A DNA stretch of 54,854 nt, from NCBI GenBank assembly GCA_002505765.1, contig DAVZ01000060.1:1-54854 (forward strand), given 5' to 3'. A program made the position numbers and the translations under genes. The notes beneath the pieces were generated by a model. It worked only from the letters and a program-made list of their open reading frames with translations. It was not told the DNA's origin and ran no database searches. Of the stretch, positions 24,843 to 34,615 are shown in pieces. The first letter of the stretch is position 1; each line of letters opens with the position of its first letter. Source of the DNA: Methanobacterium sp. UBA176 (lineage in GTDB: Archaea; Methanobacteriota; Methanobacteria; Methanobacteriales; Methanobacteriaceae).

Positions 24843-26000
24843 ATAAAAACTATAATGATGGCAGGTGGAAAGGGGACGAGATTAAGGCCTTTAACTTTGG
24901 TAAGGCCAAAACCCATGATACCACTTGTAAATAGGCCCATAGCAGAATATACACTTAATAGTTTGAAAAATTTTGGATTTAATGAAGTAATAATGACTTT
25001 AAACTATATGTCAACCTACATTAAGAATCATTTTAAAGATGGTTCTGATTTTGATATGAATATAAGATATTCTATAGAAAAATGGCCTTTAGGGACTGGA
25101 GGAAGCGTAAAAAAGATAGAAAAGTACATAGACGATACATTTATGGTTGTAAGCGGTGATGTACTTACTGATGTGGATTTTAATGATGTAGTAAAATTTC
25201 ACAGGGAAAAAAAGGCAATTGCAACCATGGTATTAACTGAAGTTGAAGATCCCACCCATTTTGGAATAGCAGTAACTGATCAAAACGATAAGATAATCCA
25301 GTACCTGGAAAAACCATCTCCTGATGAAGCATTCAGCAATGTTGCAAACACCGGAATTTATGTCTTCGAACCTGAAATATTTGAATTTTTTGAAGGAAAA
25401 GAAGGAGAGGTTGACTTTTCAAAGGATATTTTTCCAGATATTATAGAACAGAATGCAGGAATATATGGATACGTTTTTAATGGGTACTGGAATGATATTG
25501 GACGGCCAGAAACCTATTTAGAAGCTACATATGATATCCTGGAGCAAAAAATGGAACATGATTTATATAAAACCAAAATAAAAGAAGGTGTTGGAAAGAT
25601 AGGAGATATCTGGGTTGGAGAAAATGTTTTCATAGATAAAAAGGCTAGAATAGAAGGACCGGTTATTATTGGAAATAACTGCACCATCGGCGAAGGAAGT
25701 AAATTGTCAAAGAGAAGCGTCATTGGGAATAATGTATCAATTGGAAAGAATGTGAATATTGATGGTTCTGTAATCCTTTCCAACAGCATAATTGAGGATA
25801 ATGCATTCCTGACTGGATGTATAATAGATACAAAATGTTTAATAGAAAAAAATTCTATTATTGAAAGCGGCGCCATAACTGGAAGTCTTGTGGAAATAGG
25901 AAAAAACAGTGTTGTAAGGTCCTCAAGGTCAATAAGTAACAATATGAAAATTGTGCCCTATTCCATAGTGGATTCAGACTACATAATGGAAGCAAAGTAG
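24843..26000 (+). CDS. NDP-sugar pyrophosphorylase with left-handed beta-helix domain
   Basis: 385 aa from ATA 24843 or 381 aa from ATG 24855. ATA is proposed because the translation then begins (M)KTIMMAGGKGTRLRPLT, the usual start of this family, and GGTGA lies just upstream; the ATG is 16 nt from that site. Residues 1-235 are the nucleotidyltransferase domain (GGKGTRLRP, RPKPM, VVSGDVLTD, NDIGRPETYLEA). Residues 250-385 are hexapeptide repeats. It probably activates a hexose-1-phosphate with GTP, UTP or dTTP; which sugar cannot be told. It heads a sugar-nucleotide block with a mutase, WecB and WecC. Confidence 0.87.
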   Translation: MKTIMMAGGKGTRLRPLTLVRPKPMIPLVNRPIAEYTLNSLKNFGFNEVIMTLNYMSTYIKNHFKDGSDFDMNIRYSIEKWPLGTGGSVKKIEKYIDDTFMVVSGDVLTDVDFNDVVKFHREKKAIATMVLTEVEDPTHFGIAVTDQNDKIIQYLEKPSPDEAFSNVANTGIYVFEPEIFEFFEGKEGEVDFSKDIFPDIIEQNAGIYGYVFNGYWNDIGRPETYLEATYDILEQKMEHDLYKTKIKEGVGKIGDIWVGENVFIDKKARIEGPVIIGNNCTIGEGSKLSKRSVIGNNVSIGKNVNIDGSVILSNSIIEDNAFLTGCIIDTKCLIEKNSIIESGAITGSLVEIGKNSVVRSSRSISNNMKIVPYSIVDSDYIMEAK

Positions 26001-26106
26001 CTATTATGCATGATTTTCAAAAATTTAAGATAGAAATAATGTTAGGTCTTAAATTTTCTTTTTTTTTAATCATTTTAATTTATTATTTTTATTACTGGTG
26101 GTATAA

Positions 26107-27411
26107 ATGCCTTCATATTTAAAAGAAATTAGAGGGGCAGTTAATTCTGAAATCACCAACGAATTCGCCTCAAATCTCGGCAACGTCATTGGAAATTTTA
26201 TGAGGCCAGGTAAAACTATAGTTGTTGGAAGAGATATTAAAGCAGCCTCACAGATGATAAAAAGGTCAATTACTGCAGGCATATTAGCATCAGGTATAAA
26301 TGTAATAGATTTTGGGATATCACCAATACCTACTGTCCATTATGGCGCAAATTTATATGATATTGACGTAATTATTACAATAACTGCTTCTCATACGAAT
26401 CCCGAAGAAATAGACATAAAAATCTTCAGCGATCACAATATCCCCCTTGTTCAAAGACATGCAGATAAGGTATCATGGGATGATATCGGAGAACTTTCAT
26501 ATGTGAATGACTATGTGGATAAGTACATATGCGCTGTTTTAGAGAATATAGAAAAGGATTTAATAACTACCATGGCCCCTAAAGTGATATTAAATTGTGC
26601 AGATGGCTCTTCTGTTTCATTTCTACCTGAAATATTAAGTAAATTAGGTTCTAAGACCATAATGTTTGGATGCCAGCCCACTTCAACTGCTTCAAAAGAA
26701 TTTGCAGAACCAACCCCAGAAAGTCTTTCTCTGGTTTCAAACCTTGTAAAAGATGTAGGGGCGGATATAGGGATTTCAATGGATAATGATGGGGATAGAG
26801 TCGTTTTTATAGATGAAAAAGGAAATAAGGTCAGAGAACAGACTATGCTTTCCTTAATTGCAAGGGAATTCTTAATTAAAAACCCAGGGGGGACAATAAT
26901 ATCTTCAATAACAGCATCAATGTCTCTGGATGAGATTGTGGCAGAATATGAAGGTAATCTTATTAAAGCCCCTATGAATAACATACTTGATGAAATAATA
27001 AAAAATAAAGCCGTATTTGGTGGCGGTGATTCAGGAATGTATGTGTTTCCAGAGTTTCAAAGATGTTTTGATGCAATATTTGCAGCAGTTAAGGTGCTTG
27101 AAACTGTATGTAAACATAATAAAACACTTTCTACGTTGATCAGCGAAATTCCTGAGTATCCGAGAACTGAATTTTCAATAGAATGCCAGCATGATGAGAA
27201 GGATAAGGTTCTTGAGAATCTAAAGGAAAGATTAGAGTTAAAAGATGAAATTGACACTACAGAAGGGCTCAAAATTAAGGGAAATAATTCATTTGTACTG
27301 GTAAGACCTTCAAGATTTGAACCGCTAATGAGGGTATATGTGGAGTCTAAATCTTCAGGAAAATTACAGAAACTGAGTCATGAGGTTAGGAATGCCATAG
27401 AAAAAGACTGA
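26107..27411 (+). CDS. Phosphohexomutase-family protein with altered active-site loops
   Basis: 434 aa, normal length for GlmM/ManB. The phosphoserine loop reads TASHTNPEE (Ser95) and the metal loop DNDGDR (226-231, Asn at the second position). The sugar-binding loop reads GGGDSGM where the family usually has GGExSGH, so its Glu and His are not in the usual places. The C-terminal phosphate-binding VRPSRFEPLMRVY is intact. It therefore probably acts on a phosphosugar, but the substrate may differ from glucosamine or mannose phosphate. It lies 106 bp after the nucleotidyltransferase. Confidence 0.85.
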   Translation: MPSYLKEIRGAVNSEITNEFASNLGNVIGNFMRPGKTIVVGRDIKAASQMIKRSITAGILASGINVIDFGISPIPTVHYGANLYDIDVIITITASHTNPEEIDIKIFSDHNIPLVQRHADKVSWDDIGELSYVNDYVDKYICAVLENIEKDLITTMAPKVILNCADGSSVSFLPEILSKLGSKTIMFGCQPTSTASKEFAEPTPESLSLVSNLVKDVGADIGISMDNDGDRVVFIDEKGNKVREQTMLSLIAREFLIKNPGGTIISSITASMSLDEIVAEYEGNLIKAPMNNILDEIIKNKAVFGGGDSGMYVFPEFQRCFDAIFAAVKVLETVCKHNKTLSTLISEIPEYPRTEFSIECQHDEKDKVLENLKERLELKDEIDTTEGLKIKGNNSFVLVRPSRFEPLMRVYVESKSSGKLQKLSHEVRNAIEKD

Positions 27412-27597
27412 ATAAATTAATCGAATTTTAGATTTTATTTTGAGTATTTTTTAATAAGTCAATAATTCAATTTGATCATAAATAAATATAAATTGTATTA
27501 ATTTTTAATATAATAAGAAGAGGTATAATTTTCTTACTTAAAGAGTATAATATCCAATAAATACACTTAAGGAGGAAATCGGCTGGTTTATAGAAAT

Positions 27598-28956
27598 ATG
27601 GGTGAAATAAGAAAAACTGAAAATTATTTTTCAACCTTCCAAACATCAGATGAAAGGCAAAAATGGATTATAGTGGGTTTTGATCCTGGATTAACTGTGG
27701 GAATAGCAATTATGGACCTTTCTGGAGATATAATTTCCATAAAAAGCTGTAAGGAAATGTCCAAAGGCGAAATAATAAAACACATTATAAGTCATGGAAA
27801 AGCTATTTTAATTGCTACTGATGTCTATCCACCACCTAAAATGGTTAAAAAACTTGCATCATCACTTAATTCTAAGATTTATTCTCCAAGTAAATTACTT
27901 TCTGTAAGTTCAAAGATAGAGCTTGTAGAAAGCTATATAAAAGAAATAAAAACTTCAAAATACCCTGAAAATGCACATGAAAGGGATTCACTTGCAGCAG
28001 CAATTAAAACATACAAAAATTACCAGAATAAGCTGGAACAAATTGAAAAACGTACTGAAAGTCTTGATCTATCAGCAGAAGAAGTAGATGAAATTAAGGC
28101 TGTGGTTATCAGGGGAAGGCCAATTACCTCAGCTATAAATGATTCTTTGAGATTGGAAGAAAATTCTCAGGATGAACTTGAATCTCAAATTGAAGAAATT
28201 GAACAGAATATAGAACAGGTAGACAAAGAAAAAATCGAAAAGACTGCCAGAAAACTTAAACAAAAGATAAAATCCCAGAAAAAACAGATAAAAAGTTTAA
28301 AGAACAAAAATAGACTCCTAAAAAAGGAGGTTAATAAACAAAAAGCTGATATTTCAAAACTTAAAGAAAAGATAGATAAGCTTCATTACGATTATTACAG
28401 GGACATTTTGCGTGAAAAAGAAATATCTTCTAAATTGGCATTAATCGAAGCTCTTCAAGAGAAATATAGTCATGAAAAAGCCCTTAGAGAAAAACTTGAA
28501 GAGAACTTGCAGTCAATAAAAAAGATCAGGGTAATGGAGTTATCCAAAAAGGGTATTCCTGTAAAGATCATTGATTCCTTCACCAGAGAAGGTATAAGGA
28601 CTGCATGCGAATACTGGAAGATTAAAAAAGGTGATGTGGTACTATTATCAAGTACTGAGGGGGGAGGCTCCCAAACAGCCTCCTTAATAATTGAAATTGG
28701 CGTAAAAGCTGTTATTGCTGCAGATAAAATGTCACATCAAGCTGGAGAGGAATTTGAAAAAAATATGGTACCACTACTGGATTTAAATGGTATAAAACTC
28801 CAGATAATCGATGAATTTGCAGTTATAGAAGAAGATGTTCTAAAGAGAGAGATTGAAAAGTGGAGAAAAAATGTAGAGGCGAGACGGAAAAAAGAAGAAG
28901 AAAATAAACTTCTTAACGTTATAGATGAATACCGTGCTCAAAGAAGACGGGGATAA
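27598..28956 (+). CDS. DUF460 (COG2433) protein: RNase H-like domain plus coiled coil
   Basis: 452 aa. The N-terminal 130 residues look like a RuvC/RNase H fold (VGFDPGLTVGIAIMD; ATDVYPPP; ERDSLAAAIKTYKNY). A long Lys/Glu coiled coil spans about 185-310. The C-terminal part (325-452) holds VVLLSSTEGGGSQTASLI. This matches the archaeal DUF460 family of unknown function, possibly acting on nucleic acid. GGAGG at 27571-27575 is 22 nt from ATG 27598 but only 7 nt from an in-frame CTG at 27583, so the true start may be the CTG. Confidence 0.85.
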   Translation: MGEIRKTENYFSTFQTSDERQKWIIVGFDPGLTVGIAIMDLSGDIISIKSCKEMSKGEIIKHIISHGKAILIATDVYPPPKMVKKLASSLNSKIYSPSKLLSVSSKIELVESYIKEIKTSKYPENAHERDSLAAAIKTYKNYQNKLEQIEKRTESLDLSAEEVDEIKAVVIRGRPITSAINDSLRLEENSQDELESQIEEIEQNIEQVDKEKIEKTARKLKQKIKSQKKQIKSLKNKNRLLKKEVNKQKADISKLKEKIDKLHYDYYRDILREKEISSKLALIEALQEKYSHEKALREKLEENLQSIKKIRVMELSKKGIPVKIIDSFTREGIRTACEYWKIKKGDVVLLSSTEGGGSQTASLIIEIGVKAVIAADKMSHQAGEEFEKNMVPLLDLNGIKLQIIDEFAVIEEDVLKREIEKWRKNVEARRKKEEENKLLNVIDEYRAQRRRG

Positions 28957-29035
28957 AATATAATCTTGAATATATGCTGAATTTCCTGATTTTTTTATAA
29001 TAAATTTTATTAGGCTTAAAATTTAAGGTTCATTA

Positions 29036-30352
29036 ATGTCTATTAAAATTGCAGTAATATTAGGGACAAGACCAGAAATAATTAAAATGGCCCCTGTAAT
29101 TGATGAAATTGAAAATAGAAACATCAATTATGTATTGATTCATACAGGACAGCATTACGATCATGAAATGTCAGACCAGTTTTTCATTGATCTGGAATTA
29201 AAAAAACCGGATTACAACGTAGGCGTGGGTTCTGGATATCATGGAGAACAAACAGCAAACATGATTAAAGGCATTGAAGAGGTTTTAATTGCTGAAAAAC
29301 CTGATTTAGTTCTTGTTCAGGGGGATACCAATGCTGTGCTTTCTGGAGCAATTGTGGCCTCAAAACTGCATATTCCAGTGGGGCACGTTGAAGCTGGTTT
29401 AAGGTCCTACGACAGGTCAATGCCCGAGGAAATCAATAGGGAAGTTGCAGATGTCTGTTCTAAACTTTATTTTGTTCCTACAGAAGGATCTGCCTTAAAT
29501 TTACTTTTTGCCGGTCTAAATCGTGAAAATATTTTTATAACTGGAAATACAATTGTCGATGCATGTATAAGGAACCTTAAAATAGCAAAAAAGAAAACTG
29601 ACATTAATCATATGCTAAATTTAAATGGTGACATAATGACCCTCACCATGCACAGGGCAGAAAATGTTGATAATAGGGAAAGACTTCAAAATATCGTTGA
29701 TGCATTAACTGAACTTGATGAACTCACAATTGTCTTTCCAGTACATCCAAGAACCGTTAAAAATCTTGAAAAATTTGATCTACTCAAAGAACTTGGAAAT
29801 TATGAACATATAAAACTAATAAAGCCACTTGGCTATCTTGAATTTTTACTGCTCCTATCAAGGTCTAAAATAATCATGACTGATTCAGGCGGCCTTCAAG
29901 AAGAGGCAATTACTTTAAATATTCCATGCGCCACGTTAAGATATAATACTGAACGCCATGAGACTGTTAAAGCTGGGGGAAACATGCTCTTAGGTGCTGA
30001 GAAGGAAAAAATAATAGATAATGTTAGAGAGATCCTTAACAATGCGGATTTATATAATAAAATGAAAAAAGCTCCTAATCCCTATGGCGATGGAAATTCA
30101 TCCACAAAAATCATCGATGTAATTTTGAGTGAATATAGAGATAAAAAACTTAAAATATCAGTACCGGAAGATATAATGAAGGATAAAAGCCGTAAACTGA
30201 TAAAAATTAATGAAAATATTACAGTTAAAGATTTTGAAAGAATAAACAGTAATTTAATAGTTAATATAGTATTTGAAGAGGGTGATCCTTTATATCCTTT
30301 TGATGAACTTGATTTAAAAGATAAATTTATATTGGTGGACCATTTAGCTTAA
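29036..30352 (+). CDS. wecB: UDP-GlcNAc 2-epimerase with C-terminal extension
   Basis: 438 aa. Family motifs are GTRPEIIKMAPVI, HTGQHYDHEMS, QGDTNAVLSG, VEAGLRS, MHRAENVD and DSGGLQEEA. It converts UDP-GlcNAc to UDP-ManNAc. The usual length is 360-380 aa; residues from about 365 (RDKKLKISVPED onward) are an extra segment of about 70 residues with no recognised domain. wecC follows 25 bp later, so the pair should yield UDP-ManNAcA for a surface glycan. Confidence 0.92.
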   Translation: MSIKIAVILGTRPEIIKMAPVIDEIENRNINYVLIHTGQHYDHEMSDQFFIDLELKKPDYNVGVGSGYHGEQTANMIKGIEEVLIAEKPDLVLVQGDTNAVLSGAIVASKLHIPVGHVEAGLRSYDRSMPEEINREVADVCSKLYFVPTEGSALNLLFAGLNRENIFITGNTIVDACIRNLKIAKKKTDINHMLNLNGDIMTLTMHRAENVDNRERLQNIVDALTELDELTIVFPVHPRTVKNLEKFDLLKELGNYEHIKLIKPLGYLEFLLLLSRSKIIMTDSGGLQEEAITLNIPCATLRYNTERHETVKAGGNMLLGAEKEKIIDNVREILNNADLYNKMKKAPNPYGDGNSSTKIIDVILSEYRDKKLKISVPEDIMKDKSRKLIKINENITVKDFERINSNLIVNIVFEEGDPLYPFDELDLKDKFILVDHLA

Positions 30353-30377
30353 AAAAAATGATTTACAGTGATTGAAA

Positions 30378-31679
30378 ATGACTAAAAAAAATTCAAAGAT
30401 CACAGTGTTTGGTTTGGGTCATATTGGACTTCCAACTGCAGTTCTTTTTGCAAACAGCGGTTTAAAGGTTACTGGAGTGGATATTAACAAGGAAACCATA
30501 GAGCTTGTAAATAAAGGTATTTCTCCAGTTGTAGAACCGGGATTAGATGAACTTTTAAACAGGGCAGTCTTAGATGGAAAATTAGTTGCAACTGAAGACG
30601 GAGTAGCAGCTTCAAAATCTTCGAATGTTATGATCGTAGTTGTACCCACACCTGTAGACAAGTTTAAAAAATCAGACCTTACTGCAATTAAATCAGCATG
30701 CCAGAGCATTTCTAAAGGACTTAAAATCGACGATCTTGTTATTATAGAAAGTACTATACCTCCTAAAACCTGTGAGGATGTAGTTATTCCTATACTGGAA
30801 AATAGCGGTTTAAAAGCTGGAGAAGACTTTGGGGTGGCATGTACTCCTGAAAGAGCACTTCCTAATAATACAATATATGAAATGACCCATAATGCAAGAG
30901 TAATAGGTGGAATTAATAAAGAAAGTGCTGATAAAGCAGTTCTTCTTTATGAAAACATTACAAACGGAAAGATAATAAAGGTTAAAAATCTGATTACCGC
31001 AGAAATGGTTAAACTCATGGAAAACACATATAGAGATACAAATATCGCACTATCTAATGAACTGGCCATGATATGCGAAGAGCTGGGCATCGATGCTGTA
31101 GATGCAATAGATGCTGCAAATCATCATCCAAGAGTTAATATTCATATTCCAGGACCTGGGGTTGGAGGGCACTGCTTATCAATTGATCCATATTTTATAG
31201 TTGAAATGGCTGAAGAAAAAGGAGTAGATTCTACCTTAATAAAAAATGCAAGGAATGTAAATGAAAAAATGCCACAACATGTTGCTGAAATGGTTGAAAA
31301 TACATTAAAAGAAGCTGGAAAACAGATTAAAAAGTCAAAAATAGGTGTCTTGGGTGTGGCATATAAGGGAAATGTTGCAGATGCCAGAGAAACCCCAGCA
31401 GAACCCTTAATAAAGCTTCTAAAAGAAAAGGGTGCTGAAGTATATGCTCATGATCCTTACACATCCAGGGATGTGATAGAATCATTTGACGCAAAACCTG
31501 TATCCATGAAAGATGTTTTAAACAGCGATATTGTGGTTTTAATTACTGATCACGGCGAATACAAAAACATCACTCCAGATATGATTGTAAATAAGCTTTT
31601 TATCTGCACAAGGCCAATTTTAAACCCTGCAAAATTTAAGGAGAAGGGAGTGCTCTTTAAAGGAATAGGAAGAATTTAA
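30378..31679 (+). CDS. wecC: UDP-N-acetyl-D-mannosamine dehydrogenase
   Basis: 433 aa from ATG 30378 (GTGAT about 6 nt upstream; the TTG at 30372 is too close). NAD motif FGLGHIGLPTA, the VVPTPVD loop, TPERALPNN, the catalytic-Cys motif GPGVGGHCLSIDP and LGVAYKGNVADARETPA identify the UDP-glucose/UDP-ManNAc dehydrogenase family. Directly following wecB, it most likely oxidises UDP-ManNAc to the uronate, a donor for N-glycan or wall polymer. Confidence 0.93.
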   Translation: MTKKNSKITVFGLGHIGLPTAVLFANSGLKVTGVDINKETIELVNKGISPVVEPGLDELLNRAVLDGKLVATEDGVAASKSSNVMIVVVPTPVDKFKKSDLTAIKSACQSISKGLKIDDLVIIESTIPPKTCEDVVIPILENSGLKAGEDFGVACTPERALPNNTIYEMTHNARVIGGINKESADKAVLLYENITNGKIIKVKNLITAEMVKLMENTYRDTNIALSNELAMICEELGIDAVDAIDAANHHPRVNIHIPGPGVGGHCLSIDPYFIVEMAEEKGVDSTLIKNARNVNEKMPQHVAEMVENTLKEAGKQIKKSKIGVLGVAYKGNVADARETPAEPLIKLLKEKGAEVYAHDPYTSRDVIESFDAKPVSMKDVLNSDIVVLITDHGEYKNITPDMIVNKLFICTRPILNPAKFKEKGVLFKGIGRI

Positions 31680-31705
31680 TTTTCTTTTTTAGGAGTTGAA
31701 TAATA

Positions 31706-32707
31706 TTGAAAATACTTGTTTTTGAATATGCTACAGCTTTAGGAATAAAAGATCCTTACATCTATGCTGAAGGAAACGCAATGCTTAATGGTCTTCTTGA
31801 TGATCTAAAAGATAAAAATGTGGATTACTTAATTTCAGGGGATAATAATGACCTGAATAATAATTTTAATAATCCCATCCAACTTGAAGGAGATTTGATG
31901 GAATGGTTAGAAAAAAATATCTCCAATTATGATTCTTGTCTGGTAATAGCTCCTGAAGAAGAATTTATTCTTTATAGAATAACGGAATTAATTGAAAAAA
32001 AAGGGGTAGATATTATAGGTTCAAGTTCAGAGGCAGTAATGAAATGTACAGATAAATATGAGACGTATAAATCTTTAAAAGGAAAAGTACCCCTTATAGA
32101 AACAGAAAAAGTATTTTTTGATAATATAGATGATTATGAAGATTTTGATAATAAAAATAAGATTATAAAACCTGCTGATGGAGTTTCATGCTCCGGAGTT
32201 ACGGTTGTAGGGAATTTTGGTGAATTTAAAGATGCAATTTCAAAACTTCAGACCGAACTGCCTTATTTTATTGTTCAAAATTTTGTAGAAGGTACTTCAG
32301 CAAGTGTAAGTATTTTATGTGATGGAAAAAAGGCATTACCTTTAAGCTTGAATTACCAGGATATTGAGATTTCAGAGAATGGAATTAACTACAATGGTGG
32401 GCATGTGCCCTTAAAACATGAAATTGAAGTGCAGGCAAAAAATGTTGCTAAAAAGGCTGTAGAATCAATTGAAGGTCTTAAGGGCTATGTAGGAGTTGAT
32501 ATGATTCTGGGAGATCGAGCATATCTTGTAGAAATAAATTCACGGATCACAACGCCTTACGTTGCCCTAAAAGAAATATTAAATCTGAATCTTGGTAAGG
32601 CAATACTGGACTCTATTTACGGTGAATTACCCTCAAAAGTAAACTTAAATGGAAGAGTATCCTTTTATAAAGAAGAGAATAAATTAATAATAAAAAAATT
32701 AGAGTGA
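31706..32707 (+). CDS. mfnD: ATP-grasp ligase, tyramine-glutamate ligase family (MfnD)
   Basis: 333 aa. The start is TTG 31706 with AGGAG 10 nt upstream. N-terminal FEYATALG is characteristic of MfnD. ATP-grasp elements include KCTDKYETY, IIKPADGVSCSG, VQNFVEGTSASVS and the metal-binding LVEINSRITTPYVAL. It would join glutamate to tyramine in methanofuran side-chain synthesis. The following gene, 6 bp away, is an MfnF homologue, which supports the assignment. Confidence 0.88.
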   Translation: MKILVFEYATALGIKDPYIYAEGNAMLNGLLDDLKDKNVDYLISGDNNDLNNNFNNPIQLEGDLMEWLEKNISNYDSCLVIAPEEEFILYRITELIEKKGVDIIGSSSEAVMKCTDKYETYKSLKGKVPLIETEKVFFDNIDDYEDFDNKNKIIKPADGVSCSGVTVVGNFGEFKDAISKLQTELPYFIVQNFVEGTSASVSILCDGKKALPLSLNYQDIEISENGINYNGGHVPLKHEIEVQAKNVAKKAVESIEGLKGYVGVDMILGDRAYLVEINSRITTPYVALKEILNLNLGKAILDSIYGELPSKVNLNGRVSFYKEENKLIIKKLE

Positions 32708-32713
32708 AATTTT

Positions 32714-33757
32714 ATGAAAATTGCAGGATTTGATATTGGCGGGGCAAATACAGACCTTGCAGTGGTAGAGTTTGATAAAGAAGGGAATGTAACCCATATT
32801 AAAACTGATTTTAAATATTTTCCAATGTGGCTTAAAAAAGATGAACTTGGAAGTGCACTTTTAGAACTTTTAGGGGAAGAAGCATACAGAATCGATGCTA
32901 TGGGAGTATGCATGACAGCAGAACTTGTTGATGCATACCAAACCAAAAAAGAGGGAGTAAAAGACATTGCAATTAAATCCAATGAAATTCTGGAAGTTCC
33001 AGTGGGATTTGTAGGAATCAATGGATTATTAAGCTTTGATGATACAATTAAAAGGCTTGACGAAGTTGCAGCAGCGAACTGGATTGCAACAGCTAAAATT
33101 GCCTCCAAAATTGAATGTAACTGCATAATGATTGACACTGGAAGTACTACAACAGATATAATCCCCATTAAAAATGGATCAGAATGTGCTAAGGGAAGAT
33201 CGGATCTTGAAAGGTTAAAGACTGGTGAACTGGTCTACAGTGGAACTTTAAGAACCAATGTTGCAGCGCTGGTTGATAAAGTCCCTCTTAAAGACCAATG
33301 GATTAGAATCTCATCTGAACTTTTCGCAATAACTGCTGATGTGCATCTAATTCTGGGGAATATAAATGAAGAAGATTATACATGCAGCACACCTGATGGG
33401 ACTGGAAAATCAAAAGAAGATTGTATGAGGAGAATTTCCAGGGTTGTATGTGGAGATCTTGAAATGTTAGGCGAATCTGATGTAAGGGAAATTGCTGAAT
33501 ACATTTATAAAATACAGGTTCAAAAGGTTGCTGATGCATTATCAGAAGTTTCAAGAAGGAAAAATATTTGCAAAGTCGTAACAACAGGACTTGGAATGGA
33601 TATAATTGGTAAAGAAGCATCAAAAATGGCAGGAATTGAATTTGTAGGAATGGATAAACTATTGGGCAAAGAAGAGTGCGTTGTTGCCCCTGCAATTGGG
33701 GCAGCATTAATGATGGAAGAGTTTTTAAGGATGGAAATAAAAAGGCAAAATAAATAA
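32714..33757 (+). CDS. mfnF: Methanofuran biosynthesis condensing enzyme (MfnF)
   Basis: 347 aa of the hydantoinase/ASKHA-like family: FDIGGANTDLAVVE at the start, IDTGSTTTDIIPI as second phosphate loop, and APAIGAALMMEE at the end. In methanogens this family links gamma-glutamyl-tyramine to the aminomethylfuran phosphate. It forms an operon with mfnD (6 bp gap). Cytoplasmic. Confidence 0.88.
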   Translation: MKIAGFDIGGANTDLAVVEFDKEGNVTHIKTDFKYFPMWLKKDELGSALLELLGEEAYRIDAMGVCMTAELVDAYQTKKEGVKDIAIKSNEILEVPVGFVGINGLLSFDDTIKRLDEVAAANWIATAKIASKIECNCIMIDTGSTTTDIIPIKNGSECAKGRSDLERLKTGELVYSGTLRTNVAALVDKVPLKDQWIRISSELFAITADVHLILGNINEEDYTCSTPDGTGKSKEDCMRRISRVVCGDLEMLGESDVREIAEYIYKIQVQKVADALSEVSRRKNICKVVTTGLGMDIIGKEASKMAGIEFVGMDKLLGKEECVVAPAIGAALMMEEFLRMEIKRQNK

Positions 33758-33832
33758 TTTAATTTTTTAGCAAAGTATAAAAAGGTTTAAGCTTAAATAA
33801 CTCTTTTTGGTACAAAAGATAAGAGTGATTCA

Positions 33833-34531
33833 ATGTCCAGAAATAAATTTATCATTGCTATTTTATTCATATTTATTGCTGGAGCTATATTCTTTATTTT
33901 GCTAAATTCCAGTGAAAATTCTACTTTAGGTACTAATAACGTGGGATATGTGACTAAAGACATATACAACCATTATGGGTCAACTGGACCTAAAATGGCT
34001 GTTATAACTGGTATGCATCCGCGTGAAAAATTGTCTACTGCAGTTGTACCAGAAGTGATTAAATTATACGCTCTTACACATAATGTGGAAATAGTAAATT
34101 ACCAGGTAACTGTAACTGATAGCCCTGAAGTCTTTTCTAAAAGCCGTTTTAACGGCGAGTCCCTGGTTGCACAATATGTAATTCCGGACATTAAAAAATC
34201 AAACTATGACCTTGTAATAATCTGCCATGACCATGAAGTAGGTTATGGTGATGGATATTATATTGCAACTCCGAGTATGGACTCGAAATCTATTGTTCTG
34301 GCATCAGGAGTTCATAACATTCTAAAGGACTTTAATTATTACCAGAGAGACACAAGTAAAAGAACTCAAAGCAGTTCAATTATTAAGGTGGATAATCCTA
34401 TTGCCTACTCTGGAACTCCTGTATTTGTTTATGAGATGCCTGAATGGTCTGGATATATTGAATCATTTATGAATTCATATAGATTAATCGATACTTCTTT
34501 CAATGTTTTAAAAGTTAATTCAGGAAATTAA
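33833..34531 (+). CDS. Membrane-anchored M14-like zinc carboxypeptidase/AstE-type hydrolase
   Basis: 232 aa. One N-terminal membrane segment (6-25) leaves the rest outside. ITGMHPREKLS supplies the HxxE zinc pair, ICHDHEVGYGDGY a possible third His, and FVYEMPEW a late Glu in the place of the M14 catalytic Glu. It is shorter than a full M14 enzyme but keeps these landmarks. It may trim peptides of the wall or of incoming oligopeptides. A decayed tandem copy follows. Assignment is by motif only. Confidence 0.65.
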   Translation: MSRNKFIIAILFIFIAGAIFFILLNSSENSTLGTNNVGYVTKDIYNHYGSTGPKMAVITGMHPREKLSTAVVPEVIKLYALTHNVEIVNYQVTVTDSPEVFSKSRFNGESLVAQYVIPDIKKSNYDLVIICHDHEVGYGDGYYIATPSMDSKSIVLASGVHNILKDFNYYQRDTSKRTQSSSIIKVDNPIAYSGTPVFVYEMPEWSGYIESFMNSYRLIDTSFNVLKVNSGN

Positions 34532-34615
34532 CCTATTTTTAGATATTACGAAGTAAATTTTATAAAGATTTTTATAATGCTTAAATTAAACTTTTTAAAA
34601 TAAGTTAGGATTTGC

